25,410 nucleotides of DNA, taken from the NCBI GenBank assembly GCA_902496345.1, contig CABVAP010000015.1:1-25410 (forward strand), in the 5' to 3' direction. The position numbers and the translations under genes were made by a program. The notes beneath the pieces are model-generated. The model was not told where the DNA came from. It worked only from the letters and a program-made list of their open reading frames with translations, and did not search any database. Source of the DNA: an uncultured Eubacteriales bacterium. GTDB lineage: Bacteria > Bacillota > Clostridia > Lachnospirales > CAG-274. This document shows, piece after piece, positions 15,183-23,535 of this stretch. Positions within the stretch are counted from its first letter, which is position 1; the number at the start of each line of letters is the position of its first letter.

Positions 15183-15425
15183 AGCGTTTTGATTTCGCAG
15201 AAAAAATACACTTTGGTTGCTGGCAAGGTTCAAGCCAGCAATGCAAACTATGTTTGCAAAAATTGTATTTTTACAAGAAATCAGCGAAAGAAAATTTCGA
15301 TAAATCAACGCCGAAATTTTTAGAGCGTTTTGATTTCGCAGAAAAAATACACTTTGGTTGCTGGCAAGGTTCAAGCCAGCAATGCAAACTATGTTTGCAA
15401 AAATTGTATTTTTACAAGAAATTTT
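15167..15425 (+). repeat. Tandem ~141-bp structured repeats (locus 2)
   Basis: A full copy (15167-15307) is followed directly by a second copy (15308 to about 15425) that breaks off in its last arm. Each starts ACGCCGAAATTTT as at locus 1, here on the plus strand, in the same sense as miaB. Nested arms are CGAAATTTT/AAAATTTCG, TGATTTC/GAAATCA and AAAAATACA/TGTATTTTT. Inner hairpins are TTGCTGGC/GCCAGCAA and TGCAAAC-TAT-GTTTGCA. Compared with locus 1, several arm bases differ in matched pairs. The first copy contains the miaB stop codon at 15180. The 302 bp between miaB and the next gene hold only this array and a short leader. Confidence 0.9.
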
Positions 15426-15484
15426 GAAAATTACTAATCTAATATATCTTAACATTTATATAAAAACAAAGGAGAAATAAAAAA

Positions 15485-15874
15485 ATGGAATTATACGATA
15501 AAGCAAGAGAACTTGGCGAGATGATACTTGAAACAAAAGAGGGAAAAAGATTTTATGATGCAAAATTCGTTTACAACGGAGATGCAGAAGCCCAGAAAGT
15601 TTTAGCAGGATATATGCACGCAAGAAATCTTCTTCAATCAAAAGCTCAGACAAACAGCATAACAGAAGAAGAGTTTCAAGAGGAGCTTAAGAAACTTCAA
15701 GAAATCGGTAAAAAGACACAGGAAAATCCTGTAGTTGATGAACTTCTTACAGCACAAGAGGAATTTAACCAACTTGTAAATACCGTTTTAGGAATTTTAA
15801 AAGAAACTGTTGTAAAAGACGAAGAAAGTGGCGGTTGTTCCGGAAGCTGTTCTTCTTGTGGTGGTTGTCACTAA
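15485..15874 (+). CDS. YlbF/YmcA-family protein (RicA-like) with a cysteine-rich tail
   Basis: 129 aa. Residues 1 to about 112 are a helical YlbF/YmcA domain (ELGEMILETKEGKRFYDAKF, EEFQEELKKLQEIGKK, NQLVNTVLGIL). In Bacillus, YmcA (RicA), YlbF (RicF) and YaaT (RicT) form the RicAFT complex, which binds 4Fe-4S clusters and governs RNase Y-dependent mRNA processing. Here the C-terminus ends in C118-x3-C122-x2-C125-x2-C128-H (GGCSGSCSSCGGCH), a likely metal or Fe-S binding tail (inference). Its place between miaB and mutS matches that of ymcA in Bacillus, so it may be the RicA counterpart, although YlbF and YmcA are hard to separate by eye. AGGAG lies 10 nt before the ATG; mutS follows after 28 bp. 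Confidence 0.82.
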   Translation: MELYDKARELGEMILETKEGKRFYDAKFVYNGDAEAQKVLAGYMHARNLLQSKAQTNSITEEEFQEELKKLQEIGKKTQENPVVDELLTAQEEFNQLVNTVLGILKETVVKDEESGGCSGSCSSCGGCH

Positions 15875-15902
15875 TGCAATAATTGTTTAAGGTGGTGAGT
15901 AA

Positions 15903-18518
15903 ATGGCTAAATATACTCCGATGATGGAGCAATACCTTGATATAAAAAAAGATTATCAACATTGTCTTTTGTTTTTTAGGCTAGGAGATTTTTACGAACT
16001 TTTTTTTAATGATGCAATAATAGCGTCAAAAGAACTTGAAATCGCATTAACAGGCAAAAATTGTGGAGTTGAAGATAAAGCACCGATGTGTGGAGTTCCT
16101 TTTCACTCTGCCGACACATATATTTCAAAACTTATTGAAAAAGGTTATAAAATAGCCATTTGCGAACAAACAGAAGACCCTAAAAAGAGTAAAACTCTTG
16201 TCAAAAGGGAAGTAATAAGGGTTATAACACCCGGAACAGTTTTAGACTCAAATGTACTTGAGGACGGCAAAAACAATTATATAGCGTGTATTTATGAGGG
16301 AAAAGGGTTTGGATTTTCTGTGTGCGATTTGTCAACAGGCGAATTTCTTACAACAGAATTTTCAAATTCCGAAAAAAACAAAGTAATAGATGAAATTGCG
16401 AAGTTTAATCCATCTGAAATAATATGCAACGACAAACTTAGCATAAGTGAAGAAATAAGCAATATTTTTGACATAAGGTTAAGTGTATATTATGATTGGG
16501 CATTTAAGTATCAAGATGCCTACACAAGGTTGTGCAATCATTTTAAAACACTTAACCTAATGGGTTTTGGTATAGACAAAGAACAATCTTGCATTTGTTC
16601 ATCAGGTGCATTAATTGAATACCTTATAGATACACAAAAAAATAATTTAGGCAATATTTCAAACTTAAAAAAATATTCTTCTGAATCTTTTATGGTACTT
16701 GATTTATCATCAAGAAAAAATTTAGAGCTTACTTCAAATGCACGTGATGGCGGAAAAAAAGGTTCTCTTTTGTGGGTACTTGATAAAACTAAAACATCAA
16801 TGGGAGCAAGGCTTTTAAGGAAATGGATTGAGCAACCTTTGCTTGATAAAGTTGAAATTGATAGACGACTTGAGAGCGTTGGAGTATTTAAAGAAAACGT
16901 AATAGACAGAGAAGAGTTAAAAGAAATACTTAACACAGTTTATGATATAGAGAGGATTGTCGGTAAAATAACCTATGCAACAGTAAATGCAAAAGAACTT
17001 CTTTCGCTTAGAAATTCGTTGCAATATTTGCCGGACTTTCACAACCTCTTATCTAGCTTTCCGTCATATATAACAGATGAAATCTTTACAAGATTTGACG
17101 AACTTACAGACATATACGAGTTATTAGAAAGTTCAATAAATGAAGATGCACCGTTCACTTTACGTGACGGCAATATAATAAAAGATGGTTTCAATGAAGA
17201 AGTTGACAAGCTAAGAGAAGCTAAAGAAAAAGGTTCTAGTTGGATTTTAGAGCTTGAGACAAAGGAACGAGAAGAAACAGGAATAAAAAATCTCAAAATA
17301 AAATACAACAAAGTTTTTGGATACTACATAGAAGTTACAAACGCAAATGCCGGATTAGTTCCTGATAGATACATAAGGAAGCAAACACTCACAAATTGTG
17401 AAAGATATATAACTCCGGAACTAAAGAAAATTGAAGATACTGTACTTGGAGCAGAAGAAAAAGTTGTTGAGCTTGAATATTCAATTTTTTGTGATATTCG
17501 TGAAAAAATAGCATTAAAAATTGAAAGAATACAAAGGACAGCAAACGACATAGCTACAATCGATGTTTTGCAATCTTTGGGCGAAGTTGCATATACAAAT
17601 AACTATACAAAGCCGGAGATTTTTGAAAATGGTGAAATTGAAATCATAAACGGAAAACACCCGGTTGTTGAACTTACAGGGAAAGAAACGTTTATACCTA
17701 ACGATACCGAATTAAACACAACAGATAAAAGACTTTCAATAATAACCGGACCTAATATGGCAGGTAAATCAACATATATGCGACAGGTTGCCTTGCTTGT
17801 TGTTATGGCACAGATAGGAAGCTATGTTCCGGCAGAAAAGAGTTCGTTTGGTATATGTGATAGAATTTTCACAAGAGTTGGAGCGTCTGACGACCTTGCA
17901 ACAGGGCAAAGTACATTTATGGTTGAAATGAGTGAAGTTGCAAATATTCTTAACAATGCAACTAAAAAAAGCCTTTTGATACTTGATGAAATCGGTCGTG
18001 GTACAAGCACTTACGACGGACTTAGTATAGCTTGGGCAGTACTTGAGCATATAGCATTAAAAATAAAAGCAAGAACTCTTTTTGCGACGCATTACCACGA
18101 ACTTACAGAGCTTGAAGATAAGATTGACGGTGTAAAAAATTATTGTGTTTCTGTTCAAGAAAACGGTGAAGATGTAATATTTTTGCGTAAAATAGTTCGT
18201 GGCGGAGCCGATAAGAGCTATGGTATTCACGTTGCAAAACTCGCCGGTATTCCACAAAAGGTTATCAAGCGTTCTAATGAAATATTAAAACTACTTTTAG
18301 CCGGAAATAAGGATATAAAACCTAAGAAATCAGTCGGTAAAGATTTAGAATATACAGACAAGCCAATAAGTTCGGTAAGTTTTGTAACCGAGGAAGACGC
18401 CGAAAAATTAAAGGCTATGAAGTCCATTTATGAAGACCTTGAAAAGCTTGACATAAATTCTGTAACACCTCTTGAGGCATTGCAGATATTATTTGACTTA
18501 AAGAAATTTGTAAAATAA
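15903..18518 (+). CDS. mutS: DNA mismatch repair protein MutS
   Basis: 871 aa, normal for bacterial MutS. It recognises mismatches and small loops and recruits MutL. Domain I carries the mismatch-reading Phe-X-Glu at F30-Y31-E32 (RLGDFYELF), and connector, lever and clamp domains follow. The ABC-type ATPase has Walker A GPNMAGKST at 616-624, Walker B LLILDE at 691-696 (D695, E696), the signature region STFMVEMSEVANIL, and FATHYHELTEL. The C-terminal helix-turn-helix dimerisation part is AGIPQKVIKRSNEIL. GGTGGTGAG precedes the ATG, 28 bp after the ricA-like gene, so the two are co-transcribed. mutL lies 365 bp downstream, across repeats. Confidence 0.98.
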   Translation: MAKYTPMMEQYLDIKKDYQHCLLFFRLGDFYELFFNDAIIASKELEIALTGKNCGVEDKAPMCGVPFHSADTYISKLIEKGYKIAICEQTEDPKKSKTLVKREVIRVITPGTVLDSNVLEDGKNNYIACIYEGKGFGFSVCDLSTGEFLTTEFSNSEKNKVIDEIAKFNPSEIICNDKLSISEEISNIFDIRLSVYYDWAFKYQDAYTRLCNHFKTLNLMGFGIDKEQSCICSSGALIEYLIDTQKNNLGNISNLKKYSSESFMVLDLSSRKNLELTSNARDGGKKGSLLWVLDKTKTSMGARLLRKWIEQPLLDKVEIDRRLESVGVFKENVIDREELKEILNTVYDIERIVGKITYATVNAKELLSLRNSLQYLPDFHNLLSSFPSYITDEIFTRFDELTDIYELLESSINEDAPFTLRDGNIIKDGFNEEVDKLREAKEKGSSWILELETKEREETGIKNLKIKYNKVFGYYIEVTNANAGLVPDRYIRKQTLTNCERYITPELKKIEDTVLGAEEKVVELEYSIFCDIREKIALKIERIQRTANDIATIDVLQSLGEVAYTNNYTKPEIFENGEIEIINGKHPVVELTGKETFIPNDTELNTTDKRLSIITGPNMAGKSTYMRQVALLVVMAQIGSYVPAEKSSFGICDRIFTRVGASDDLATGQSTFMVEMSEVANILNNATKKSLLILDEIGRGTSTYDGLSIAWAVLEHIALKIKARTLFATHYHELTELEDKIDGVKNYCVSVQENGEDVIFLRKIVRGGADKSYGIHVAKLAGIPQKVIKRSNEILKLLLAGNKDIKPKKSVGKDLEYTDKPISSVSFVTEEDAEKLKAMKSIYEDLEKLDINSVTPLEALQILFDLKKFVK

Positions 18519-18532
18519 AGATAATTTGCTAC

Positions 18533-18580
18533 AGGCTGTCGATAAAGTCGACAGCCTTGCAAAAAATCAACGATTTTTTT
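18533..18580 (+). terminator. Double-hairpin repeat, copy 2; possible mutS terminator
   Basis: A 10-bp stem AGGCTGTCGA/TCGACAGCCT (5-nt loop, 18533-18557) is followed by AAAAAATC-AAC-GATTTTTT (18561-18579) ending in a T-run. It begins 15 bp after the mutS stop and is well placed to end or thin its transcript. The same two-hairpin order occurs at 10108. Confidence 0.65.
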
Positions 18581-18591
18581 AAAATTAAATC

Positions 18592-18730
18592 CTATTCCAA
18601 AATTTTCATTCGCTAATTTCTTAAAAAAATGCAATTTTTGCAAACTTAGTTTGCATTGCAGGCTTGAACCTTGCCAGCAAACAAAGTGCATTTTTTCTGC
18701 AAAATTAAATCGCTCTGAAAATTTTGGTGT
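18592..18730 (-). repeat. Single ~139-bp structured repeat (locus 3)
   Basis: One diverged copy of the element of loci 1 and 2, on the minus strand. It starts ACACCAAAATTTTCAGAGCG and has arms AAAAAATGCA/TGCATTTTTT, the inner hairpin TGCAAAC-TAA-GTTTGCA and a GGCAAGGTTCAAGCC block. It lies opposite in sense to mutS and mutL. In the 365-bp mutS-mutL gap I also see a small hairpin TCGACAA/TTGTCGA (18828-18857) close to mutL, but no gene and no convincing promoter. Confidence 0.85.
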
Positions 18731-18883
18731 TCTTCACACAAGGCTTTTAAGCCCTTGAAACAGTTGTTTACTCAGCGAAAATGCGATTTCTGCTTGTGGA
18801 TAAAAGTCTGCAACGCTTTTTTAAATCGACAATAACGCTAAAAGTAACTTTGTCGACAGTCTAAATTTACTAGAGGTAATTAT

Positions 18884-20896
18884 ATGAGCGAAATACATAT
18901 TCTGAATAATAATCTCATTAATAAAATTGCAGCAGGTGAAGTTGTCGAAAGACCAGCATCTGTTGTAAAGGAACTGCTTGAAAATTCAATAGATGCTGGT
19001 GCAACATCAATAACTATAGAGATTTCCGGCGGTGGAATTGACTTTATAAAAATAACAGATAATGGGAAAGGTATACCTAAAGACCAGGTAAGAACGGCAT
19101 TTTTACGCCACGCAACAAGCAAAATTACAAATTTTGAAGATTTAGAGGACATTTTAACTCTAGGTTTTAGGGGCGAGGCATTGTCAAGTATTGCGTCAGT
19201 TTCGCAAGTTGAAATGATTACAAGGACTTGCGATGATGAAACAGCAACAAAGATTGAACTTTCAGCAGGAAAAGTTATTGATAAAACAGAAGTTGGTGCA
19301 AATATCGGCACATCAATAACAATGAAAAATCTTTTTTTCAACACACCGGCACGAAGAAAATTTTTAAAAAAGGTATCAACTGAAAGTGGCTATATAAATG
19401 AGGTTGTAGATAGAATTGCGTTAGGTCACCCAGATATATCTTTCAAATACATAAACAATAAATCAGTTGTTGTAAATACATCAGGAAACAACGATATAAA
19501 GACTTGTGTTTTCCACATATATGGAAAAGAAATTTCAAATAAAACAATTCCTGTTAATTTAGAAAGAAATGGTTATACTATTTCAGGTGTAGTTGTCAAA
19601 CCGGAAATTTCAAGGGCAAACAGAAGTTACGAGAACTTTTTTATAAACGGTAGATATATAAAGAGTAAGATTGTTTCTGACGCTGTCGAAGATGCCTATA
19701 GGGGCAAACTTATGGGTGGGAGATTTCCGATTTTTGTCCTTAATATGAGTGTACCGTCAAATACAGTTGACGTAAATGTTCACCCTACAAAACTTGAAGC
19801 AAGATTTTCTGATGAAAATTTTATATATCAATTTGTTTACGACTGTGTTTATTCAGCTTTGAAAGACAAGATTTTAATACCAGATGTAAAACTTAAAGAA
19901 GAAAAACTTATTGAAGTTGAAGAAGTAAAAAGCGATAGTAAATCAGTTGATTTTTCAGAAAGTACATCACCTATAAAATCCGATGACTTAAAGGAAAAGC
20001 CTAGTTTTTCAAAAGACCCGACAAAACTTGCTGAACTTTTAAAAATGGAGTTACTTTTTGATGATACATCAGAGCAAAAAAAAGATACCTCTGTAGATAG
20101 CGATTTAATTGACCATACACCGGTTAATACAGGTGGTACAGTATTTGTAGCAGAGGCATTAGAAAAAACGATTACAGACGAAAATACACAGGAAGAAATG
20201 ATTGTGTTAGAAGACCATACAATAGGTGAAGATATTAAGACAGATAACAAAGTAAAATCTGCTGAAAATATAACGTTGTATGATTTAGAAGATGAAAAAG
20301 AAAAAAGGCATAAATTTTTTGATAATTATAAGATTGTCGGTCAAATTTTCAAAACGTATTGGCTTATAGAGCAAAACGATATTCTCTATATGATTGACCA
20401 ACACGCAGCTCACGAAAGGGTTTTATATGAGGAATTTATGACTCGTTTTAAAAGTAGCGATATTTTAAGTCAAAGGTTAATTCAGCCGGTTGCAATTGAC
20501 CTTTCAGAAAAGGAAGTTGCTATTTTAGAAGAAAACTTTGACCTTATAAAGAAATGTGGATTTGAAATAGAGGAATTTGGAAGAAACACTTATGCAATAA
20601 GGAGTGTTCCGTATATTTTTAAAGAGCCTGAAAACGTGATGTTTTTCAGAGATATTATCGACATACTTGGAGAGAAAAGTTTTAGTAATGTTTATGATAC
20701 CCAAATTGATGCCGTTGCGACAATAGCTTGTAAAGCTGCAGTAAAAGGTAACAACAAACTTGATTATATGGAGGCAAAAACATTGGTTGAAAAACTTGTT
20801 TCTTTAGAAAATCCGTTTAATTGTCCACACGGCAGACCGACAATAATAAAAATGACAAAATATGATATTGAAAAACTTTTTAAAAGGATTGTTTAA
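18884..20896 (+). CDS. mutL: DNA mismatch repair protein MutL (endonuclease type)
   Basis: 670 aa. The N-terminal GHKL ATPase has E30/N34 (ELLENSIDAGA), DNGKG at 59-63, LRHATSKI, GFRGEAL at 94-100, and the N-terminal core domain ends near 330. A long acidic, low-complexity linker follows (about 330-480). The C-terminal dimerisation domain carries the metal-dependent endonuclease motif DQHAAHERVLYE from residue 505, with the companion motifs ACKAAV and CPHGRPT at about 647. This set marks a nicking MutL of the kind used by bacteria without MutH. The start has AGAGGT about 6 nt upstream. nrdG begins 2 bp after the stop, so these are one transcript. Confidence 0.98.
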   Translation: MSEIHILNNNLINKIAAGEVVERPASVVKELLENSIDAGATSITIEISGGGIDFIKITDNGKGIPKDQVRTAFLRHATSKITNFEDLEDILTLGFRGEALSSIASVSQVEMITRTCDDETATKIELSAGKVIDKTEVGANIGTSITMKNLFFNTPARRKFLKKVSTESGYINEVVDRIALGHPDISFKYINNKSVVVNTSGNNDIKTCVFHIYGKEISNKTIPVNLERNGYTISGVVVKPEISRANRSYENFFINGRYIKSKIVSDAVEDAYRGKLMGGRFPIFVLNMSVPSNTVDVNVHPTKLEARFSDENFIYQFVYDCVYSALKDKILIPDVKLKEEKLIEVEEVKSDSKSVDFSESTSPIKSDDLKEKPSFSKDPTKLAELLKMELLFDDTSEQKKDTSVDSDLIDHTPVNTGGTVFVAEALEKTITDENTQEEMIVLEDHTIGEDIKTDNKVKSAENITLYDLEDEKEKRHKFFDNYKIVGQIFKTYWLIEQNDILYMIDQHAAHERVLYEEFMTRFKSSDILSQRLIQPVAIDLSEKEVAILEENFDLIKKCGFEIEEFGRNTYAIRSVPYIFKEPENVMFFRDIIDILGEKSFSNVYDTQIDAVATIACKAAVKGNNKLDYMEAKTLVEKLVSLENPFNCPHGRPTIIKMTKYDIEKLFKRIV

Positions 20897-20898
20897 TT

Positions 20899-21399
20899 AT
20901 GGATTTAAGAATTGCTGATATTGTGAATGATTCTATCGTTGATGGTCCCGGACTCCGATTAACTGTTTTTACACAGGGGTGTGTGCATAATTGTAAAAAT
21001 TGTCATAATCCGTCAACACACGATTTAAACGGTGGAAAGATTGTGGATACAGATTTTATTATAAACAAATTTTTTGAAAATCCACTTCTTGACGGAATTA
21101 CATTTTCAGGAGGAGAACCATTTTTACAGCCGAAACCACTTTCTGTCATTGCAAAAGCGATTAAAGAAAAAGGATTTAACGTTATTGCATATACAGGCTA
21201 TACGTGGGAAAAACTTATAGAGGAAAAAGACAAGTATATTGATTTGCTTAAATATACCGATATAGTTATTGACGGACCTTTTGTTGATGATTTAAAATCA
21301 TACGATTTACACTTTAGGGGTTCATCAAATCAAAGGTCAATAGATGTACAAAAAAGCCTTTTAGAAAACAAAATAATACTTTATGAATTTGATTGTTAG
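20899..21399 (+). CDS. nrdG: Anaerobic ribonucleotide reductase activating protein NrdG
   Basis: 166-aa radical SAM activase. It makes the glycyl radical in the class III ribonucleotide reductase NrdD for dNTP synthesis without oxygen. The cluster motif is C28-x3-C32-x2-C35 (GCVHNCKNCHNPST), and the SAM-binding GGE is in ITFSGGEPFLQP. Further family blocks are YTGYTWE and DIVIDGPFV. The N-terminal IVNDSIVDGPGLR is typical of NrdG. Length is normal. AAGGA lies about 10 nt before the ATG, within the end of mutL. The partner nrdD is not in this window. The stop codon TAG lies inside the GGAGG region of the next gene, so translation of the two is closely linked. Confidence 0.94.
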   Translation: MDLRIADIVNDSIVDGPGLRLTVFTQGCVHNCKNCHNPSTHDLNGGKIVDTDFIINKFFENPLLDGITFSGGEPFLQPKPLSVIAKAIKEKGFNVIAYTGYTWEKLIEEKDKYIDLLKYTDIVIDGPFVDDLKSYDLHFRGSSNQRSIDVQKSLLENKIILYEFDC

Positions 21400-21409
21400 G
21401 AGGGATTTT

Positions 21410-22066
21410 ATGAACACTTTGATACAATATGCTGTAATGGCATTAGCAATTTTAGTTACGGTTACAATTCACGAGTTTACAAAAGCAGTAACGTCAACTA
21501 TTCTTGGGGATAATGCTCCAAAGAATGATAAACGACTTACGATAAATCCATTTAAACACTTTGAGCCTGTTGGATTTTTGTTTATGTTGCTTTTTGGTGG
21601 TTATGGCTGGGGAAAACCGGTTAGGACATCTAGTGTATATTACAAAAACAGAACAAAGGGTACAGTGATAACATATACTGCCCCTATAATTGCAAATTTA
21701 ATTTTTGGATTTATCTTTGCACTTGTGAATGCGTTAATACTTAAATTCGCTTATCCACTTCTTTTCAAAAGTGAATTGACTTTAGACATTTTTAAATATG
21801 TTGTACTATTTTTTAATTTTCTTGTGACATTAAACGTAAGTCTTGCAATATTTAATATTATCCCTGTTTCTCCTTTGAGTGGTAACAGAATAATGACTGC
21901 ACTTATGTCACCAAATGAAGCTCTTAAAATGACTCATTATGAAAAGCTTTTTCAAATAGTACTTGTAATGCTTATGTGTTTTGGTTTAGTCGGAACTATT
22001 TTAGACCCTGTTGTCCAGACAATAATTGATTTCTATAATTTTATTCTTAAACTTATTTTTGTATAA
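21410..22066 (+). CDS. Site-2 protease (M50)-like membrane protein without zinc ligands
   Basis: 218 aa, four to five hydrophobic segments, resembling the small M50 family often found upstream of scpA in Firmicutes. Family landmarks are present: LTINPFKHFEPVG (usual RLTLNPLxHxDPxG), GYGWGKPV and FNIIPVSPLSG. The HEXXH zinc site, however, reads H21-E22-F-T-K25, with Lys in place of the second His. The third ligand region, normally NxxPxxPLDG, reads PLSG with S157 in place of Asp. Two of three zinc ligands are lost, so it is probably a catalytically dead relative that keeps the fold (inference). The start is set by AGGAGGG 6-7 nt upstream; an earlier in-frame ATG at 21383 lies within nrdG and lacks a ribosome site. 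nrdG and scpA flank it in the same direction. Confidence 0.85.
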   Translation: MNTLIQYAVMALAILVTVTIHEFTKAVTSTILGDNAPKNDKRLTINPFKHFEPVGFLFMLLFGGYGWGKPVRTSSVYYKNRTKGTVITYTAPIIANLIFGFIFALVNALILKFAYPLLFKSELTLDIFKYVVLFFNFLVTLNVSLAIFNIIPVSPLSGNRIMTALMSPNEALKMTHYEKLFQIVLVMLMCFGLVGTILDPVVQTIIDFYNFILKLIFV

Positions 22067-22105
22067 ATTAATTTATTGTATTTTAAGCCATAAATGAGGT
22101 TGTAT

Positions 22106-22849
22106 ATGAATATTGAATTTAAACTGGAAACCTTTGAAGGTCCATTAGATTTGCTTTTGCACCTTATCGAAAAAAATAAAATAGACATTTATGATATACC
22201 AATAGGAGAACTTACCGACCAATATATTGAATATATATCTGATTTAAAAAATAGGTCTATGGATAATATGAGTGAGTTTATGCTTATGGCAGCAACATTA
22301 ATAGAGATAAAATCGAATATGCTGTTGCCAAAAGTAAAAACTGAAGAAGTTGAAGAAATCGACCCGAGAGAAGAACTTGTAAATAGGCTTATTGAATATA
22401 AAAAGTTCAAAAAGGTGGCTGAAATATTTGACGAAAAACAAAAGTTTTCAGAAGTTTATCTTTATAAAGTCCCTGACAACGAACTTATACATCAGATAAG
22501 AGAAAATCAGCCGAAAGAAATTTCTGACATATTAGACGGTGTTGACCTAAACGTATTGTATCAAGCATTTCAAGATGTTTTAAAACGTCAAGATATAAAA
22601 AAGGATAAAATCAGAGGTGGCTTTAACTCTGTTTCTAGAGATTTATTTACTATAGAAGACAAAATCCAGTACATAACAGATTTGCTTTTTTTGAGAACAC
22701 AGTTTAAGTTTACTGAGGCTTTTAACAAAAATTCGAGTAAATCAGAGGTCGTTGTAACTTTTCTTGCCGTTTTAGAACTTATAAAAATCAAAAAAATAAC
22801 GATTAAACAAGAAAAAAATTTTGATGATATTTTTATCACATCAGCGTAA
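22106..22849 (+). CDS. scpA: Segregation and condensation protein A
   Basis: 247 aa. ScpA is the kleisin that bridges the SMC dimer and, with ScpB, forms bacterial condensin for chromosome segregation. The N-terminal helical part shows the signature FEGPLDLLLHLIEKNKIDIY with IPIGELTDQYIEY, and the C-terminal winged helix shows VVTFLAVLELIKIKKITI. Length is normal. The start is taken at 22106 because GAGG lies 6 nt upstream; an in-frame ATG at 22094 overlaps that ribosome site. scpB follows 23 bp downstream in the same direction. smc is not in this window. Confidence 0.96.
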   Translation: MNIEFKLETFEGPLDLLLHLIEKNKIDIYDIPIGELTDQYIEYISDLKNRSMDNMSEFMLMAATLIEIKSNMLLPKVKTEEVEEIDPREELVNRLIEYKKFKKVAEIFDEKQKFSEVYLYKVPDNELIHQIRENQPKEISDILDGVDLNVLYQAFQDVLKRQDIKKDKIRGGFNSVSRDLFTIEDKIQYITDLLFLRTQFKFTEAFNKNSSKSEVVVTFLAVLELIKIKKITIKQEKNFDDIFITSA

Positions 22850-22872
22850 TTTGTGAATGTGAGGTGTTGCGA

Positions 22873-23427
22873 ATGAAATTAAGTAAACAAGAGGCAGTTG
22901 TCGAGGCAGTCTTGTTTGCAGCCGGTGATTCTGTAACCATTAAAGATATGTCGACTGCGTTAAATGTTGATGAAACAACAGCAAGAGATATAGCACTTAG
23001 CCTTAAACAGAAATATGAAAATGAAAAAAGAGGTATTCGTATAATCGAGGTGGAAGATTCCTTTCAGATGTGTACAAACCTTGAATATTTTAAAAATATA
23101 AAGGACATATATGAAGCACCTAGAAAAAAACAATTAAGCCCTGCTGTTCTTGAAACCCTTGCAATAATTGCATATAAACAGCCTGTTACAAGAAGTGTAA
23201 TAGAGGAAATTAGAGGGGTAAACTCAGACAAAGCAATAAACAAGCTTATAGAATATAATTTAGTAACGGAAAAAGGTAGGCTTGATGTTGTTGGTAAGCC
23301 AATTATTTTTGGTACTACTGATGAATTTTTGAAATATTTCGGATTTACAAATCTAAATGGTCTTCCAGAGGTTAGCGAGGTAAATAAAGAAGACGTTTTA
23401 AATGAGCTTGAAGAAGCTAAACAATAG
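22873..23427 (+). CDS. scpB: Segregation and condensation protein B
   Basis: 184 aa. ScpB binds the central part of ScpA as a dimer and is needed for SMC function. Two winged-helix domains: the first with EAVLFAAGDSVTIKDMSTAL and YENEKRGIRIIEVEDSFQM, the second with LSPAVLETLAIIAYKQPVTR and VNSDKAINKLIEYNLV, ending in the family's GKPIIFGTTDEFLKYFG. Length is normal. GAGGTG lies 6 nt before the ATG at 22873; an in-frame GTG at 22864 overlaps that site. It is the last gene of the plus-strand run from miaB. No hairpin terminator is seen in the 190 bp before the next gene, only T-rich sequence. Confidence 0.96.
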   Translation: MKLSKQEAVVEAVLFAAGDSVTIKDMSTALNVDETTARDIALSLKQKYENEKRGIRIIEVEDSFQMCTNLEYFKNIKDIYEAPRKKQLSPAVLETLAIIAYKQPVTRSVIEEIRGVNSDKAINKLIEYNLVTEKGRLDVVGKPIIFGTTDEFLKYFGFTNLNGLPEVSEVNKEDVLNELEEAKQ

Positions 23428-23507
23428 GCAAAATATAGCACACATTTTTACATATTTTTTCGGCTTTTTTTGGTCATTTTTTCATCTCTTAAAATACGAC
23501 AAATCTC

Positions 23508-23535
23508 TTGCTTTTTTTTGTTTAGTAAGTATAAT
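23508..23535 (+). promoter_or_regulatory. Promoter of the polysaccharide deacetylase gene
   Basis: TTGCTT (23508-23513), 16 nt, perfect TATAAT (23530-23535). It implies a leader of about 75 nt before the ATG at 23617. It is the only good promoter in the scpB-deacetylase gap. Confidence 0.7.

Noticed and set aside
15165..15455. Open frame of 96 codons, minus strand, behind miaB
   Set aside because: It repeats the same ~45 residues twice because it reads through the tandem repeat; no ribosome site and opposite to the operon.
15874..15902. A missing cotE between the ricA-like gene and mutS
   Set aside because: The 28-bp gap has no remnant; the Bacillus order differs simply by the absence of this spore-coat gene here, and that says nothing firm about sporulation.
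19849..20250. Open frame of 133 codons antisense to mutL
   Set aside because: Serine-rich shadow of the acidic MutL linker on the opposite strand; no ribosome site or promoter.
22864..22872. GTG start for scpB (and similarly an ATG at 22094 for scpA, GTG at 23608 for the deacetylase)
   Set aside because: These codons lie within the GAGG-type ribosome sites of the downstream ATG starts, which have proper spacing.
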